From: CAVPKN01 sp964588495
Lineage (GTDB): Bacteria > Chlamydiota > Chlamydiia > Chlamydiales > JAAKFR01
Direction: 5' to 3'
NCBI GenBank assembly: GCA_964588495.1
Contig: CAZPPS010000004.1
Span: 1-64,000 of the forward strand
DNA: 64,000 nt
The position numbers were made by a program, and so were the translations under genes. The notes below the pieces were generated by a model that was not told where the DNA came from, made no database searches, and saw nothing but the letters and a program-made list of their open reading frames with translations. Positions 43,355-51,687 of the stretch are shown one piece after another (position 1 is the stretch's first letter; every line of letters begins with the position of its first letter).

Positions 43355-44038
43355 ATGGACCCTTTTTCCCCTTTCGAATACTTTGATTTACCCTCATTTG
43401 CCCACTTTTCGCTCTTTGATGAGAATGAGCCGGTGTGGCTGGTGCTCAAAAAAATTGAGCGGTACCTTTTGTCTCTTCCCTTGGGGAACATTTTGGGGAC
43501 GGTCGAAGCTGGGGCTTATCTGGTGAATCCTGAAACAATTTCTATCGGAAAGGGATCGGTTGTTGAGCCGGGAGCCTATATCGCTGGCCCTTGTGTCATT
43601 GGGGAAAATTGCCAAATCAGGCATGGCGCCTACATTCGGGGAAATGTTTTGACGGGGAATCGGTGTGTCATTGGACATGCCACAGAAGTTAAAAATAGTA
43701 TTTTTTTTAATGGGGCGAAAGCGGGCCATTTTGCTTATATTGGCGACTCTATTTTGGGCAATCATGTCAATTTGGGAGCAGGGACTAAGTGTGCCAACTT
43801 GCGCTTTGACAATCACCATGTGCCCGTGATCTGGTCCGGAAGAAGGATCGATAGCGGTTTAAAAAAATTTGGGGCTATTTTGGGCGATGATGTCCAAACG
43901 GGATGCAATTCTGTGACTAACCCTGGCACTTTGATGGGAAAAGAGAGCTGTTTGGGCCCTTGTGCAACAGCTTCGGGGGTGATTCCGAAAAAATATGTCG
44001 TGAAAGCCCCCAAAACTGTTACAATATCCCATCATTAA
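43355..44038 (+). CDS. Left-handed beta-helix (hexapeptide) acyltransferase-like protein
   Basis: 227 aa from the ATG at 43355; a TTG nine codons earlier is in frame but belongs to the duplicated hemB-type leader. Residues about 55-190 are hexapeptide repeats (VNPETISIGKGSVVEPGAY, IAGPCVIGENCQIRHGAYIR, VIGHATEVKNSIFF, GNHVNLGAGTKCANL) ending in LGPCATASGVIPKKYV, as in the acetyltransferase half of GlmU. No uridylyltransferase (GxGTRM) domain is present. The helical N-terminus (PFEYFDLPSFAHFSLFDENE) is like sugar-nucleotidyltransferase-related proteins found next to ispA in Chlamydia (CT629, from memory). Sugar-nucleotide or UDP-GlcNAc chemistry is inferred. Confidence 0.8.
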   Translation: MDPFSPFEYFDLPSFAHFSLFDENEPVWLVLKKIERYLLSLPLGNILGTVEAGAYLVNPETISIGKGSVVEPGAYIAGPCVIGENCQIRHGAYIRGNVLTGNRCVIGHATEVKNSIFFNGAKAGHFAYIGDSILGNHVNLGAGTKCANLRFDNHHVPVIWSGRRIDSGLKKFGAILGDDVQTGCNSVTNPGTLMGKESCLGPCATASGVIPKKYVVKAPKTVTISHH

Positions 44039-44057
44039 TCATTCAGAACCATTTTTT

Positions 44058-44912
44058 ATGTTTTCTTCTATTTTAGCGCGCTATAAAGAGCCCTTCGAAA
44101 AGGCAATTGTTGAAAATATGTCAGTATTTGGCCCCAAAAATCATTTGCGTGATGCCATTGAATACTCATTGGCTCAAGGGGGGAAACGGTTTCGCCCTGC
44201 GATTGTTTATATGGTAGCCGAGGCTTTAGGGGCGCGCAAAGAAGATGTGAATCAGGCTGCCCTTGCGATTGAGTATTTCCACACAGCCTCTTTGATTGCG
44301 GACGATCTTCCTTGCATGGATGATGATGATGAGCGTAGGGAAATGCCTTCTGTGCATAAAGCGTTTGGGGAAGCAGCTGCTATACTTGCGACGTACGCTC
44401 TGATCGCTGCCGGCTATGATTGTATTCGGCTTGGAGCTCAAAAGTTGAATAGAAGCGAAATTTGCCCCCTTGCCATCGAAAATGCTTCCTACAACACAGG
44501 AATATTGGGAGCCGCAGGCGGTCAATATGACGATCTTTTCCCGCCAGAGCTCACCGATTCTGTGGTTTTAGACATTATCGATAAAAAAACGGGAACTCTT
44601 TTTGAGATCTCTTTTGTGTTTGGTTGGCTTTATGCGGGCGGCGCACTCTCTTTACTTGAAGATGTCAAACAAGCGGCTCGCTCATTTGGAAGAGCTTTTC
44701 AGATCAGCGATGATTTTCTCGATCTTGAGCAAGATGGAGAGGGTTTAAATTATCCAGCAGTTGTGGGTCAGGAAAAAGCATTTTCCCTTTTAGAAACTGA
44801 ACTTGAGAATTACTACAAAGCATTAAAAAAGCTCGGTCTGGAAACAGCCGAGCTTTTATCTTTAGGGAAGCTGGTAGAAAGCCGTGTTCAACGGCTTTCT
44901 ATGACTCATTAA
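44058..44912 (+). CDS. ispA: Geranyl/farnesyl diphosphate synthase
   Basis: A 284-aa trans-prenyltransferase that condenses isopentenyl diphosphate with allylic diphosphates, supplying quinone and undecaprenyl precursors. GGKRFRPAIVYMV is at the N-terminus. The first aspartate-rich motif is DDLPCMDDDDERR (FARM) and the second is FQISDDFLDLEQD (SARM); KTGTLFEIS lies between them. The length suits IspA. It is 19 nt after the hexapeptide-repeat gene, so they probably share a transcript. It is convergent with recA, the stop codons overlapping by 4 nt. Confidence 0.93.
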   Translation: MFSSILARYKEPFEKAIVENMSVFGPKNHLRDAIEYSLAQGGKRFRPAIVYMVAEALGARKEDVNQAALAIEYFHTASLIADDLPCMDDDDERREMPSVHKAFGEAAAILATYALIAAGYDCIRLGAQKLNRSEICPLAIENASYNTGILGAAGGQYDDLFPPELTDSVVLDIIDKKTGTLFEISFVFGWLYAGGALSLLEDVKQAARSFGRAFQISDDFLDLEQDGEGLNYPAVVGQEKAFSLLETELENYYKALKKLGLETAELLSLGKLVESRVQRLSMTH

Positions 44913-45976
44913 GCAATAGCTGCCGCTTCTTGCTTTTGCGCTTCTTTCGCAGCTTCTTTTGCAGCCGCTTGAGGTGACATCACGCCGCAGCAGGCTCTCA
45001 CCTTTTTCTCGATCTCATCACAGAGCTTTGGATTTTTCTTGAGCTCATCACGGGCTGTGTCCCGTCCTTGTCCAAGACGAGTCTCCTGATAGCTAAACCA
45101 GGCTCCTTTCTTCTCGACAATGTTCTTCTCAACAGCCAGATCCAAAACTGTTCCTGCATAAGAGATGCCCTCGTTGAAGAGGATGTCAAATTCAGCCACT
45201 CTAAATGGAGGGGCGACTTTGTTTTTAGCAACCTTTACCTTCACGCGGTTACCCATTTCTTCTGTATCGGCAGATCCTTTGATCCCTCCAATTCTACGGA
45301 TATCCAAACGGACCGAAGCGTAGAATTTAAGGGCACGGCCACCTGTTGTGGTCTCAGGATTTCCAAACATCACACCGATTTTTTCCCGGATCTGGTTGAT
45401 GAAAATGCAGCATGTATTGCTCTTTGAGAGTGTCGCTGTCAATTTTCTCAAGGCTTGAGACATCATGCGGGCTTGAAGACCCATGTGGGAATCCCCAATC
45501 TCTCCTTCAAGTTCGGCTTTAGGAACAAGGGCTGCCACTGAGTCGACCACGATGATGTCCACAGCGCCCGATCTGGCAAGCATTTCTGCGATGTTCAGCG
45601 CATCTTCTCCACAGTCAGGTTGGGAGATCATCAATTCGTTGATGTTGACTCCAATGCGGGCAGCATAAGCAGGATCCAGAGCATGTTCGGCGTCGATGTA
45701 AGCGGCAAGGCCTCCCTGCTTTTGGACATTGGCCACAATATGTGTCGCAAGAGTTGATTTTCCTGAAGATTCAGGACCATAAATTTCGATGATTCTTCCA
45801 CGTGGAACACCACCAATTCCCAAAGCGACATCAAGGGAAAGGGCACCTGTTGGGATTGCAGAAATTTCACGTGTGGAGGAATGTTTTCCAAGGCTCATGA
45901 TAGAGCCTTCCCCAAATTGCTTTTCAATATGGGCAACGGCTGCTTCCAGCGCCTTTTTTCTCTCAGAATTTTGCAT
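44909..45976 (-). CDS. recA: Recombinase RecA
   Basis: 355 aa from the ATG at 45976, with AGGAGATCCTTT upstream; an 18-codon in-frame extension is unlikely. RecA coats single-stranded DNA and drives strand exchange. Walker A is GPESSGKSTLA; also seen are QKQGGLAAYIDAEHALDP, IIVVDSVAALVPKAELEGE (Walker B and loop L1), CCIFINQIREKIGVMFGNPE with loop L2 (TTTGGRALKFYASVRLDIRR), and an Ala/Lys/Glu-rich C-terminus. No LexA-type operator is visible upstream; chlamydiae lack lexA as far as I recall. Confidence 0.97.
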   Translation of the reverse strand: MQNSERKKALEAAVAHIEKQFGEGSIMSLGKHSSTREISAIPTGALSLDVALGIGGVPRGRIIEIYGPESSGKSTLATHIVANVQKQGGLAAYIDAEHALDPAYAARIGVNINELMISQPDCGEDALNIAEMLARSGAVDIIVVDSVAALVPKAELEGEIGDSHMGLQARMMSQALRKLTATLSKSNTCCIFINQIREKIGVMFGNPETTTGGRALKFYASVRLDIRRIGGIKGSADTEEMGNRVKVKVAKNKVAPPFRVAEFDILFNEGISYAGTVLDLAVEKNIVEKKGAWFSYQETRLGQGRDTARDELKKNPKLCDEIEKKVRACCGVMSPQAAAKEAAKEAQKQEAAAIA

Positions 45977-46041
45977 AAAGGATCTCCTTTTTTGTGGCAC
46001 CATTGTCAGCAAAACCCCCATTCCGTACAAGAAAAACTAAA

Positions 46042-46138
46042 CCCGTGCCTGTGCCCGTGCCCGACCGAAAGCTAATGAATCAAAAAGTTTGGGAAAAGGG
46101 AAAAAAGGGGCGGGCACAGGCAAGGGCACAGGCACGGG
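46042..46138. repeat. Hexamer-unit hairpin between ygfA and recA
   Basis: The left arm 46042-46063 (cccgtgcctgtgcccgtgcc and cg) pairs with the right arm 46111-46138, whose complement reads cccgtgcctgtgccc, ttgcct, gtgcccg. The right arm is therefore one 6-nt unit longer. The loop is about 47 nt and purine-rich. It lies 3 nt past the ygfA stop on the minus strand, ahead of recA, so it may end the upstream operon. Confidence 0.75.
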
Positions 46139-46141
46139 AGA

Positions 46142-46717
46142 TTAGTAGCAAAGAACTTTTTCGAGAGAGATGTCGGTTGGTTCGACGGGAAGCTTCTGGA
46201 ATAGCTGCTCTCTAAAGCCAAGGCCGAGAGTTTTTGCGGAAACCGATTTTAGGAATCTGTCGTAATGCCCCTTGCCGTAACCGAGGCGGTGGTTGTGGTG
46301 ATCAAAGCCGAGGGCAGGGACTAGAACAACGTCGATTTTGGAGAGGTCGGCCTCTGGGCAGCGATCGTTAGGCTGTAAAAACCCAAACGGGCTCAGTTCG
46401 AGATCGTTTTCGAGATTTGTGACGTGGAAAATCTTGAGGCTTTCTCCGACCACTTTGGGAAGGAGGAGGCGGTTTGTGTGGGCAAGATGAAAGTTGAGCT
46501 CGGTAGTGTCGATTTCGGAGCGGAAGCTTGCGAAGGAGAGAATGTGGTGATGGGAATTGAGCTCTGGGAGAAGGTGGGATATCAGGGCTGATTTTGCTTC
46601 CTCGCGTCGTTGTGTGGGAAGGTTTGCTCGGATTTTTTTGAAGAGAGTGCGTAGGCAGGACTTTGATAGATCGGGCAGGGGCAAGGGATTTGGGGATACA
46701 AACTCTTTACTATTCAA
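46142..46717 (-). CDS. ygfA: 5-formyltetrahydrofolate cyclo-ligase
   Basis: About 191 aa if it starts at the TTG (46717) that overlaps the stop of the preceding gene. A longer reading from 46879 would add 54 low-complexity residues antisense to nothing known and lie wholly inside that gene. The enzyme converts 5-formyl-THF to methenyl-THF. Family marks: FKKIRANLPTQRREEA, HILSFASFRSEIDT, LLLPKVVG, the ATP site VVLVPALGFDHHNHRLGYGK with GHYDRFL, and LGLGFREQLFQKLP. It is the last gene of the minus-strand run before recA, as in Chlamydia (CT649-650, from memory). Confidence 0.88.
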   Translation of the reverse strand: MNSKEFVSPNPLPLPDLSKSCLRTLFKKIRANLPTQRREEAKSALISHLLPELNSHHHILSFASFRSEIDTTELNFHLAHTNRLLLPKVVGESLKIFHVTNLENDLELSPFGFLQPNDRCPEADLSKIDVVLVPALGFDHHNHRLGYGKGHYDRFLKSVSAKTLGLGFREQLFQKLPVEPTDISLEKVLCY

Positions 46718-47966
46718 CAGGCTTACCGTCCTGGTAATGCACTTTGCGGGAAAAGGTCCCCTCTGGATTAAAGAGCGTGGCAATCCCCTTACCCTTCTCA
46801 ATTTGAGAGATGGCAGCTTTTTCGCCGAGGCGGTAGTAGTCCCCTTTGATGAGCTTATCAGAATCGTACTCTTCGACAAGCATTAAAGACCCGTTGCTAT
46901 ACCAAGCAGTCAAAAAGCCCTGTTTTTGATTACAACTCATCTCTCTTTGGCTCTCGAGCTGGCCATTTTCATACCAGGTTTTCACAGGACCTTGCAAAAT
47001 CCCTTGATTCCAGCTCAAAAGTAAACGGGGCTGGTCGGAATTAGGAAAATAATCGATCTCTTCCCCCTGTTTCTCCCCATTTTTTACAGTATAGGTCGTT
47101 AGCAAATTCTTTTTTTCATCAAAAACTTTTACGGAACCGCATTGTTTGCCGCTTTGATATTCTTGCAGCTCATGCAATTCTTTTTTGCCAAAAATGGCTC
47201 TAAAACCTTTACCATTTTGGATGCGAGAAATCGAAGAACCGTCTAGCCCTAAGTAAAAACCCTCTTTTAAAAGGCCCTTTTCATAGGCTTCGTGGTAGGC
47301 AATCTTTGTTGCATTCCAATACCGGAGGGAGGGTCCATCTTTTTCACCCTCTTTGTAGGAAACGGTGACTAAAAGGTCTCCATTTTCAAGGAAAATTTTC
47401 ATTTCTCCATGGAGTAAGCCTTTATCATAAGGGCAAATTTTCCAGATTTGAGAATTGGGGTGATAATAGACTGTTTCTCCTTGAAGGGCCCCTTTGTCGT
47501 ATTGGAATTCGGCAATCAGCGTTCCATTTTCATCCCACGCTTTGCTAATACCATCAAAAAGCCAGCTCGCCTCTGCCTGGGTGTTGATGTCGGCCACTCC
47601 GCCAATCACGGTGGCTTCTACTTTAAGCTTTCCGTTGGCAAACCATTCTCTATAAGGGCCCGAAGCGCGGTTATTTACAGCGTCTAAGCATTGTTTAATC
47701 TGTCCATTGGGGTGATAGCTTGTAATGCACGAGCGGATATCCCCATTTTTTTGCCGTCCATAGACCCGCAGCACCTTTTGATAGGGTTGAGGCTTTAAAA
47801 AATCGGTAGAATCATACGCAGTCAACCGCTCTTTGGAATTGATCGTTTCAGACATTCCATTGTGGTCGATGATGTTGATGCTGGTGATGTTGTCGGGCGT
47901 GATTTGATCAGTTGTGTAGCGGCATGCTGGCAAAAGTAATAAGGCAGCAAAAAGTAATTTTCTCAT
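46710..47966 (-). CDS. Lipoprotein with YwqK/MORN-like repeats
   Basis: A 418-aa protein with a lipoprotein signal (MRKLLFAALLLLPACRY, lipid-accepting Cys15). From about residue 80 it is a chain of MORN-type-2/YwqK repeats, each near 23 residues: YHPNGQIKQCL, GPYREWFANGKLKVEATV, GISKAWDENGTLIAEFQYDK, GETVYYHPNSQIWKICPY, GEMKIFLENGDLLVTVSY and so on, about nine in all. Such repeats make an extended beta-sheet used for binding. The start overlaps the previous gene as ATGA, so it belongs with the two GspL/GspM-like genes and may be their lipoprotein partner in the envelope. C. trachomatis CT648 is the positional match, from memory. Confidence 0.8.
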   Translation of the reverse strand: MRKLLFAALLLLPACRYTTDQITPDNITSINIIDHNGMSETINSKERLTAYDSTDFLKPQPYQKVLRVYGRQKNGDIRSCITSYHPNGQIKQCLDAVNNRASGPYREWFANGKLKVEATVIGGVADINTQAEASWLFDGISKAWDENGTLIAEFQYDKGALQGETVYYHPNSQIWKICPYDKGLLHGEMKIFLENGDLLVTVSYKEGEKDGPSLRYWNATKIAYHEAYEKGLLKEGFYLGLDGSSISRIQNGKGFRAIFGKKELHELQEYQSGKQCGSVKVFDEKKNLLTTYTVKNGEKQGEEIDYFPNSDQPRLLLSWNQGILQGPVKTWYENGQLESQREMSCNQKQGFLTAWYSNGSLMLVEEYDSDKLIKGDYYRLGEKAAISQIEKGKGIATLFNPEGTFSRKVHYQDGKPVE

Positions 47967-48589
47967 GCCGGAATAAACTCACGTTTTAAAAGTTTCATAT
48001 TTAATTCAAACACTTCATTTCCGTTGATAAACTCTTTTTTATTGAGTTTAAAATCGGAGATAATCAGCTGAGGCTTGCCCTTCCGACTCCCTTCAATCCG
48101 TGTGAAGATCTCTTTTAAATCAGAGGCGTCAACTTCAACAGGATGAGAGAGAATGACATCAGTCTCTTGAATCCCTTCGGCTACCTGAATGCTTCCCTGT
48201 ATCCACTTAAATCGGTTGAGGGCTGAGTTCAAAAACGCATAACGTTTCTCCGTAGCCTCGTTTCCTGTAAAAGTGGGACTTTTCAAAAGTTGTTCAAGGG
48301 TCTCTTTTTCTTTCTTAAGAAAAGAAAGTTGCTCAAGCTGGTTTTCCAGATAAAACTGGTCTGAATCTCCGTAAACATGGCGCACAACTGTGTTTAAGGC
48401 TTGTTTGCGAGCAGCTGTCATCGAAAAATGATTGATATCGAGGATCCGATCGGAAACGGTCTCCCACTCTTTGTTTTTCTGCAGATAATGAAGAGCTGCA
48501 AAAACAATCGGCAAAAAACCAATCACAATCACATAAATCAGAAGCCTAGTAACAGGGAGGGAGTTGATGAATTTTTTTATTTTACCCAT
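47963..48589 (-). CDS. Bitopic membrane protein, GspM/PilO-like
   Basis: A 208-aa protein with one N-terminal transmembrane segment (about 12-33, TRLLIYVIVIGFLPIVFAAL), a helical periplasmic stretch (about 60-135, e.g. LEQLSFLKKEKETLEQLLKS), and a small C-terminal alpha/beta part (QLIISDFKLNKKEFINGNE, VFELNMKLLKREFI). Short cytoplasmic tail, single membrane span, coiled coil, then a ferredoxin-like domain is the plan of GspM (type II secretion) and PilO (type IV pili). It overlaps the GspL-like gene by 8 nt. Function is inferred from architecture and pairing. Confidence 0.6.
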   Translation of the reverse strand: MGKIKKFINSLPVTRLLIYVIVIGFLPIVFAALHYLQKNKEWETVSDRILDINHFSMTAARKQALNTVVRHVYGDSDQFYLENQLEQLSFLKKEKETLEQLLKSPTFTGNEATEKRYAFLNSALNRFKWIQGSIQVAEGIQETDVILSHPVEVDASDLKEIFTRIEGSRKGKPQLIISDFKLNKKEFINGNEVFELNMKLLKREFIPA

Positions 48590-49997
48590 ATTTCGTTTTG
48601 TCTTTTAAATAAAATGAGACTTTATATTTACCTTTTACGGGAAGCCATTGAATTTCTTCGTTCGTATCAGCCAATGTTTTCTGATTTTTTAATGCTTCCT
48701 GAAAAATGCGTGCAGAAGCGGCATCTTTAGCGGTTATCTCTAAATCGACACGGACCTTATACTTTTCCTTTTTATGGGGAAAATCAGGGCGCTTAACCAT
48801 TTGATAATGCATCGATTCTAAAGTAATGAAAGCATTATCGCTTCCAGGAGTCTTTGAAAGAGCGGTCAGCCAGCTTAAGACTTCTTTAACTTTCGGTACT
48901 TGAGGGAAAAGGGAGAATGTTTCAGGGCGCCCTTTAATTTGTTTTTCGACAGCATTGAGCTTGACGATGTAGTCTTCAAAATTTTTGCTGCTAACATCGG
49001 GAGCCATCTTTTCTGCTTTTAAAAGGGCGTTATAACTCTCAACAATTGCCTCTTTTTTGTGCATCAGATGCATTTCCCCAAAAAAGCAGATGAGAGAGAA
49101 AAGAATGGTTGTCAGCATTAAATAAGCCACAATCGGCTTTTTCAGCCGCTTGAAACGCTTAGGATAGACGAAGGCTTTTTGCCGGAAATTGATTGATCTA
49201 TCTGCTGCTGCAATGCCGATTGCGAGGCCAAAATTGATGAGCTCATCCTGACTTAAAGAAAGGACCGGACTTGAAGGAAAAAGGACAGCTTTTCCGCTTA
49301 ATTGCTGTAAAAGAGTCTTAAGCTCAAGATTTTTTCCTAAAAAGTAGATGGCGTCAAAATTTTTGTTTTTTTGTGCGGCTGCAAAACTTAAGAAAGTTTT
49401 TTGAATTTCTGCAGTTAAGTCTTTTTTGTATTCTATCGATCTAAAAATCAGAGGTTCCTGTTTTTCCACAAGAACAAAGCTCAGCTCATCTTCCCCTTCA
49501 TGGATCATCAAAACGGGGGTTCCTGTCTGAGGCAAAAATCTGGAAAAAGCAGCGAGAGCATGAGGTTTGGTGGTGACAGCTTCTGGTTCTAAATGGAGAC
49601 TTTTTAGATCTTCAAGGTGATAAGACATGTGATCTTTGCGCACAGAAAAAATATTCAACTGTGAGCTGTTTTGTTGCTGCGATACGATTTTGGGTTGAAT
49701 GATTGCCTTGTCCAAAGAATAGGGAAGAAGAGGCTCCACATGAAACTCAAGGGCCGCTTTGATGTCTTTTTGCTTCTTCAGCGCTATCTCGCAGGGCCTC
49801 AATAGGACATCGCGTGTATTGAGTGCAGACACCAAAATCTCATCCTTAAGATGAGAGAATTGATGAGGCGCATCCACTGCCGTCATTTCTTTTAACAAAG
49901 AGACTGTCCACCCTTTGCCTCCTCTGACGAGGCTTGCAAATCGGATGGTTTTTTTGTTGGTGTCAACACCAATGAATCGAGGTTGTAACTGAAACAT
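48582..49997 (-). CDS. GspL/PilM-PilN-like actin-fold membrane protein
   Basis: 471 aa. Residues 1-280 have the actin-like fold pattern of PilM/GspL (FIGVDTNKKTIRFASLV, LEFHVEPLLPYSLDKAII, VLMIHEGEDELSFVLVE, IYFLGKNLELKTLLQQL, LINFGLAIGIAA). One transmembrane segment follows (about 286-308), then a periplasmic helix and a compact alpha/beta domain (about 400-471: YKVRVDLEITAKDAASARIF, KYKVSFYLKDK). This N-to-C order is that of GspL, or of PilM and PilN fused. Chlamydiae have gspD/E/F/G-like genes but no named GspL, so this is a strong candidate. The C. trachomatis positional match is CT646, from memory. Confidence 0.65.
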   Translation of the reverse strand: MFQLQPRFIGVDTNKKTIRFASLVRGGKGWTVSLLKEMTAVDAPHQFSHLKDEILVSALNTRDVLLRPCEIALKKQKDIKAALEFHVEPLLPYSLDKAIIQPKIVSQQQNSSQLNIFSVRKDHMSYHLEDLKSLHLEPEAVTTKPHALAAFSRFLPQTGTPVLMIHEGEDELSFVLVEKQEPLIFRSIEYKKDLTAEIQKTFLSFAAAQKNKNFDAIYFLGKNLELKTLLQQLSGKAVLFPSSPVLSLSQDELINFGLAIGIAAADRSINFRQKAFVYPKRFKRLKKPIVAYLMLTTILFSLICFFGEMHLMHKKEAIVESYNALLKAEKMAPDVSSKNFEDYIVKLNAVEKQIKGRPETFSLFPQVPKVKEVLSWLTALSKTPGSDNAFITLESMHYQMVKRPDFPHKKEKYKVRVDLEITAKDAASARIFQEALKNQKTLADTNEEIQWLPVKGKYKVSFYLKDKTKYG

Positions 49998-50115
49998 TAA
50001 ATTAAACTGTGTTTATTGAATGTGAAATTATAAAAAAAATAAAAGTCTTTTTCAAGTAGATATTGTAGAAAATGTAAAAATGAGCTAGGATAATGGCAAA
50101 AAATTTTTTTGCACC

Positions 50116-50361
50116 ATGCGCTATATTTTAAATATCCTCTTTACAGTCTACACCTTTATGCTGCTGATTCGCATCCTCGGCTCTTGGTTCCCCAAATTTT
50201 CTCAAAGTCAGTTTATGAAGTTTATCGGCTTCTATACAGACCCCTATCTCAACTTATTCCGTAAGATCATTCCCCCAATTGGAGGAATGATGGATATAAG
50301 CCCCATGTTTGCATTTTTTGCCCTTCAAATCTTCCAATGGGTCCTTTTTTCAATTTTATGA
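50116..50361 (+). CDS. yggT: YggT-family membrane protein
   Basis: An 81-aa inner-membrane protein with a single YggT unit: a hydrophobic helix (about 3-22, ILNILFTVYTFMLLIRILGS), the conserved WF...YTDPYLNLFRKIIPPIGGMMDISPM stretch (quoted in part), and a second helix (58-80). The DPYL and the IIPP-G-DISP residues are the family marks. YggT proteins are linked with cell division or osmotic stress in other bacteria; no activity is known. The stop overlaps the dus start (ATGA). Confidence 0.85.
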   Translation: MRYILNILFTVYTFMLLIRILGSWFPKFSQSQFMKFIGFYTDPYLNLFRKIIPPIGGMMDISPMFAFFALQIFQWVLFSIL

Positions 50362-51317
50362 AAGATAATAACCAAGATCATAATCTCTTCGAAACCGTTT
50401 ATGCCCCTCTTGCAGGATGTTCTGATTTTCCGTTTCGCAAAATGTCAGCGCGCTATAAGCCGTCGCTCATGTTTTGTGAGATGGTCAAAATGGAGGCTTT
50501 GATACGGCAGATTCCACAAACCCTTCAAATGCTCGAATACTCTGAGGAAATGCACCCGATTGGAGGGCAGATTTGCGGAAGCAACCGCTCTCTTGTAAAA
50601 CAGGCAGCCAAGATCATCGAAGATATGGGCTTTGACGTTCTCGATTTCAACTGCGGTTGCCCTGTCGATAAAATCACCAAAGATGGGAGTGGCTCAGGGA
50701 TGCTGAAAAATCCTGAGCTTATCGGCGAGATGGTTGCCGATATGGTCGCCACAGTCAAAATTCCTGTGACTCTCAAAGTGAGAGCTGGATGGGATGACGA
50801 TAGCATTAATGCCGCAGAAATCACGAAAATTGCTGAAAAAGCGGGCGCCAAAGCCATCTTTGTTCATGGAAGGACACGGGAGCAAGCTTACAAAGGACCC
50901 GCAAATTGGGCTCACATTAAAGCCTGCAAGGATGTTGCGACCACGATTAAAGTCATTGGGAATGGCGACGTGTTTTCTGCAGAAGCTGCTATGAGAATGT
51001 ATGAAGAAACTGGTTGTGACGGCGTTTTAGTTTCTCGTGGAACAATGGGACAGCCCTGGATTGTAGAAGATATCCGGCGTGTGGCCCAAGGATTGGAGCC
51101 TCTAGAAATCGATCTTTTGGAGATGAAACAGGCCCTTTTGGATCATTTCGCCTATTCGACTCAATATAAGTCGGAGCGTGGAGCGCTTGTGGATATGCGC
51201 AAAGTGTGTTGCTGGTATCTCAAGAACGGGAAGGGAGCGCGCGATTTCAGGGGGCGGGCGAGTCACGCCACTACGTTGCAAGAAGTCGAGCAACTCATTC
51301 ACGAATTTATTGTATAA
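50358..51317 (+). CDS. dus: tRNA-dihydrouridine synthase
   Basis: 319 aa from the ATG at 50358, which shares ATGA with the yggT stop. This FMN enzyme reduces uridines in tRNA D-loops. The TIM-barrel shows VYAPLAGCSDFPFRKM, PIGGQICGSNRSLVKQAA, VLDFNCGCPVDKITKDGSGS with the catalytic Cys in NCGCP, VTLKVRAGWDD, FVHGRTREQAYKGPANW and VLVSRGTMGQPWIVEDI. A short helical C-terminal domain is present. The Dus subclass is not resolvable by eye; the old chlamydial name is yohI. Confidence 0.95.
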   Translation: MKDNNQDHNLFETVYAPLAGCSDFPFRKMSARYKPSLMFCEMVKMEALIRQIPQTLQMLEYSEEMHPIGGQICGSNRSLVKQAAKIIEDMGFDVLDFNCGCPVDKITKDGSGSGMLKNPELIGEMVADMVATVKIPVTLKVRAGWDDDSINAAEITKIAEKAGAKAIFVHGRTREQAYKGPANWAHIKACKDVATTIKVIGNGDVFSAEAAMRMYEETGCDGVLVSRGTMGQPWIVEDIRRVAQGLEPLEIDLLEMKQALLDHFAYSTQYKSERGALVDMRKVCCWYLKNGKGARDFRGRASHATTLQEVEQLIHEFIV

Positions 51318-51377
51318 CAGGATAAAAGGATGGAAGGATAATTTAGTTTTTTTATCCTTTTTCTCCTTTTATTTATT

Positions 51378-51662
51378 ATGTTAAAAAACATTTTAGAATT
51401 ACATGCTATTTTTAGAGGCAAAGTTCAAGGAGTAGGTTTCCGTTGGACGCTTGTGGATCACGCTGAGAATTTCCAACTTGTCGGCACCGCTAAAAACCTC
51501 TCAAATGGCACTGTAGAAATCGTAGCTCAAGCCTCTAAAGAAAATCTTGAGGCATTCCTGGTGGCGGTCCAGCAAGAGCCGGGCCTTGCCCGCATCGACT
51601 CCATCATCACCACATATCGCCCCGCTAAACAGTTGTTCAACGACTTCCAAATTGTCCGATAA
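51378..51662 (+). CDS. acyP: Acylphosphatase
   Basis: A 94-aa small enzyme that hydrolyses carboxyl-phosphate bonds. The catalytic Arg lies in GKVQGVGFRWTLVDHAE and the catalytic Asn in VGTAKNLSNGTVEIVAQ, both intact in the normal spacing; PGLARIDSI and the final strand FNDFQIV complete the fold. It lies between dus and the first tyrP gene on the same strand, 25 nt before tyrP. Confidence 0.93.
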   Translation: MLKNILELHAIFRGKVQGVGFRWTLVDHAENFQLVGTAKNLSNGTVEIVAQASKENLEAFLVAVQQEPGLARIDSIITTYRPAKQLFNDFQIVR

Positions 51663-51687
51663 TGTTTTTTCCTGTAATCTCTCTCGT

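Noticed and set aside
51547..51687. A 47-residue N-terminal extension of the first TyrP.
   Set aside because: It lies wholly inside the acylphosphatase gene and is Ser/Arg/Pro-rich, unlike any permease. The ATG at 51688 matches the family start.
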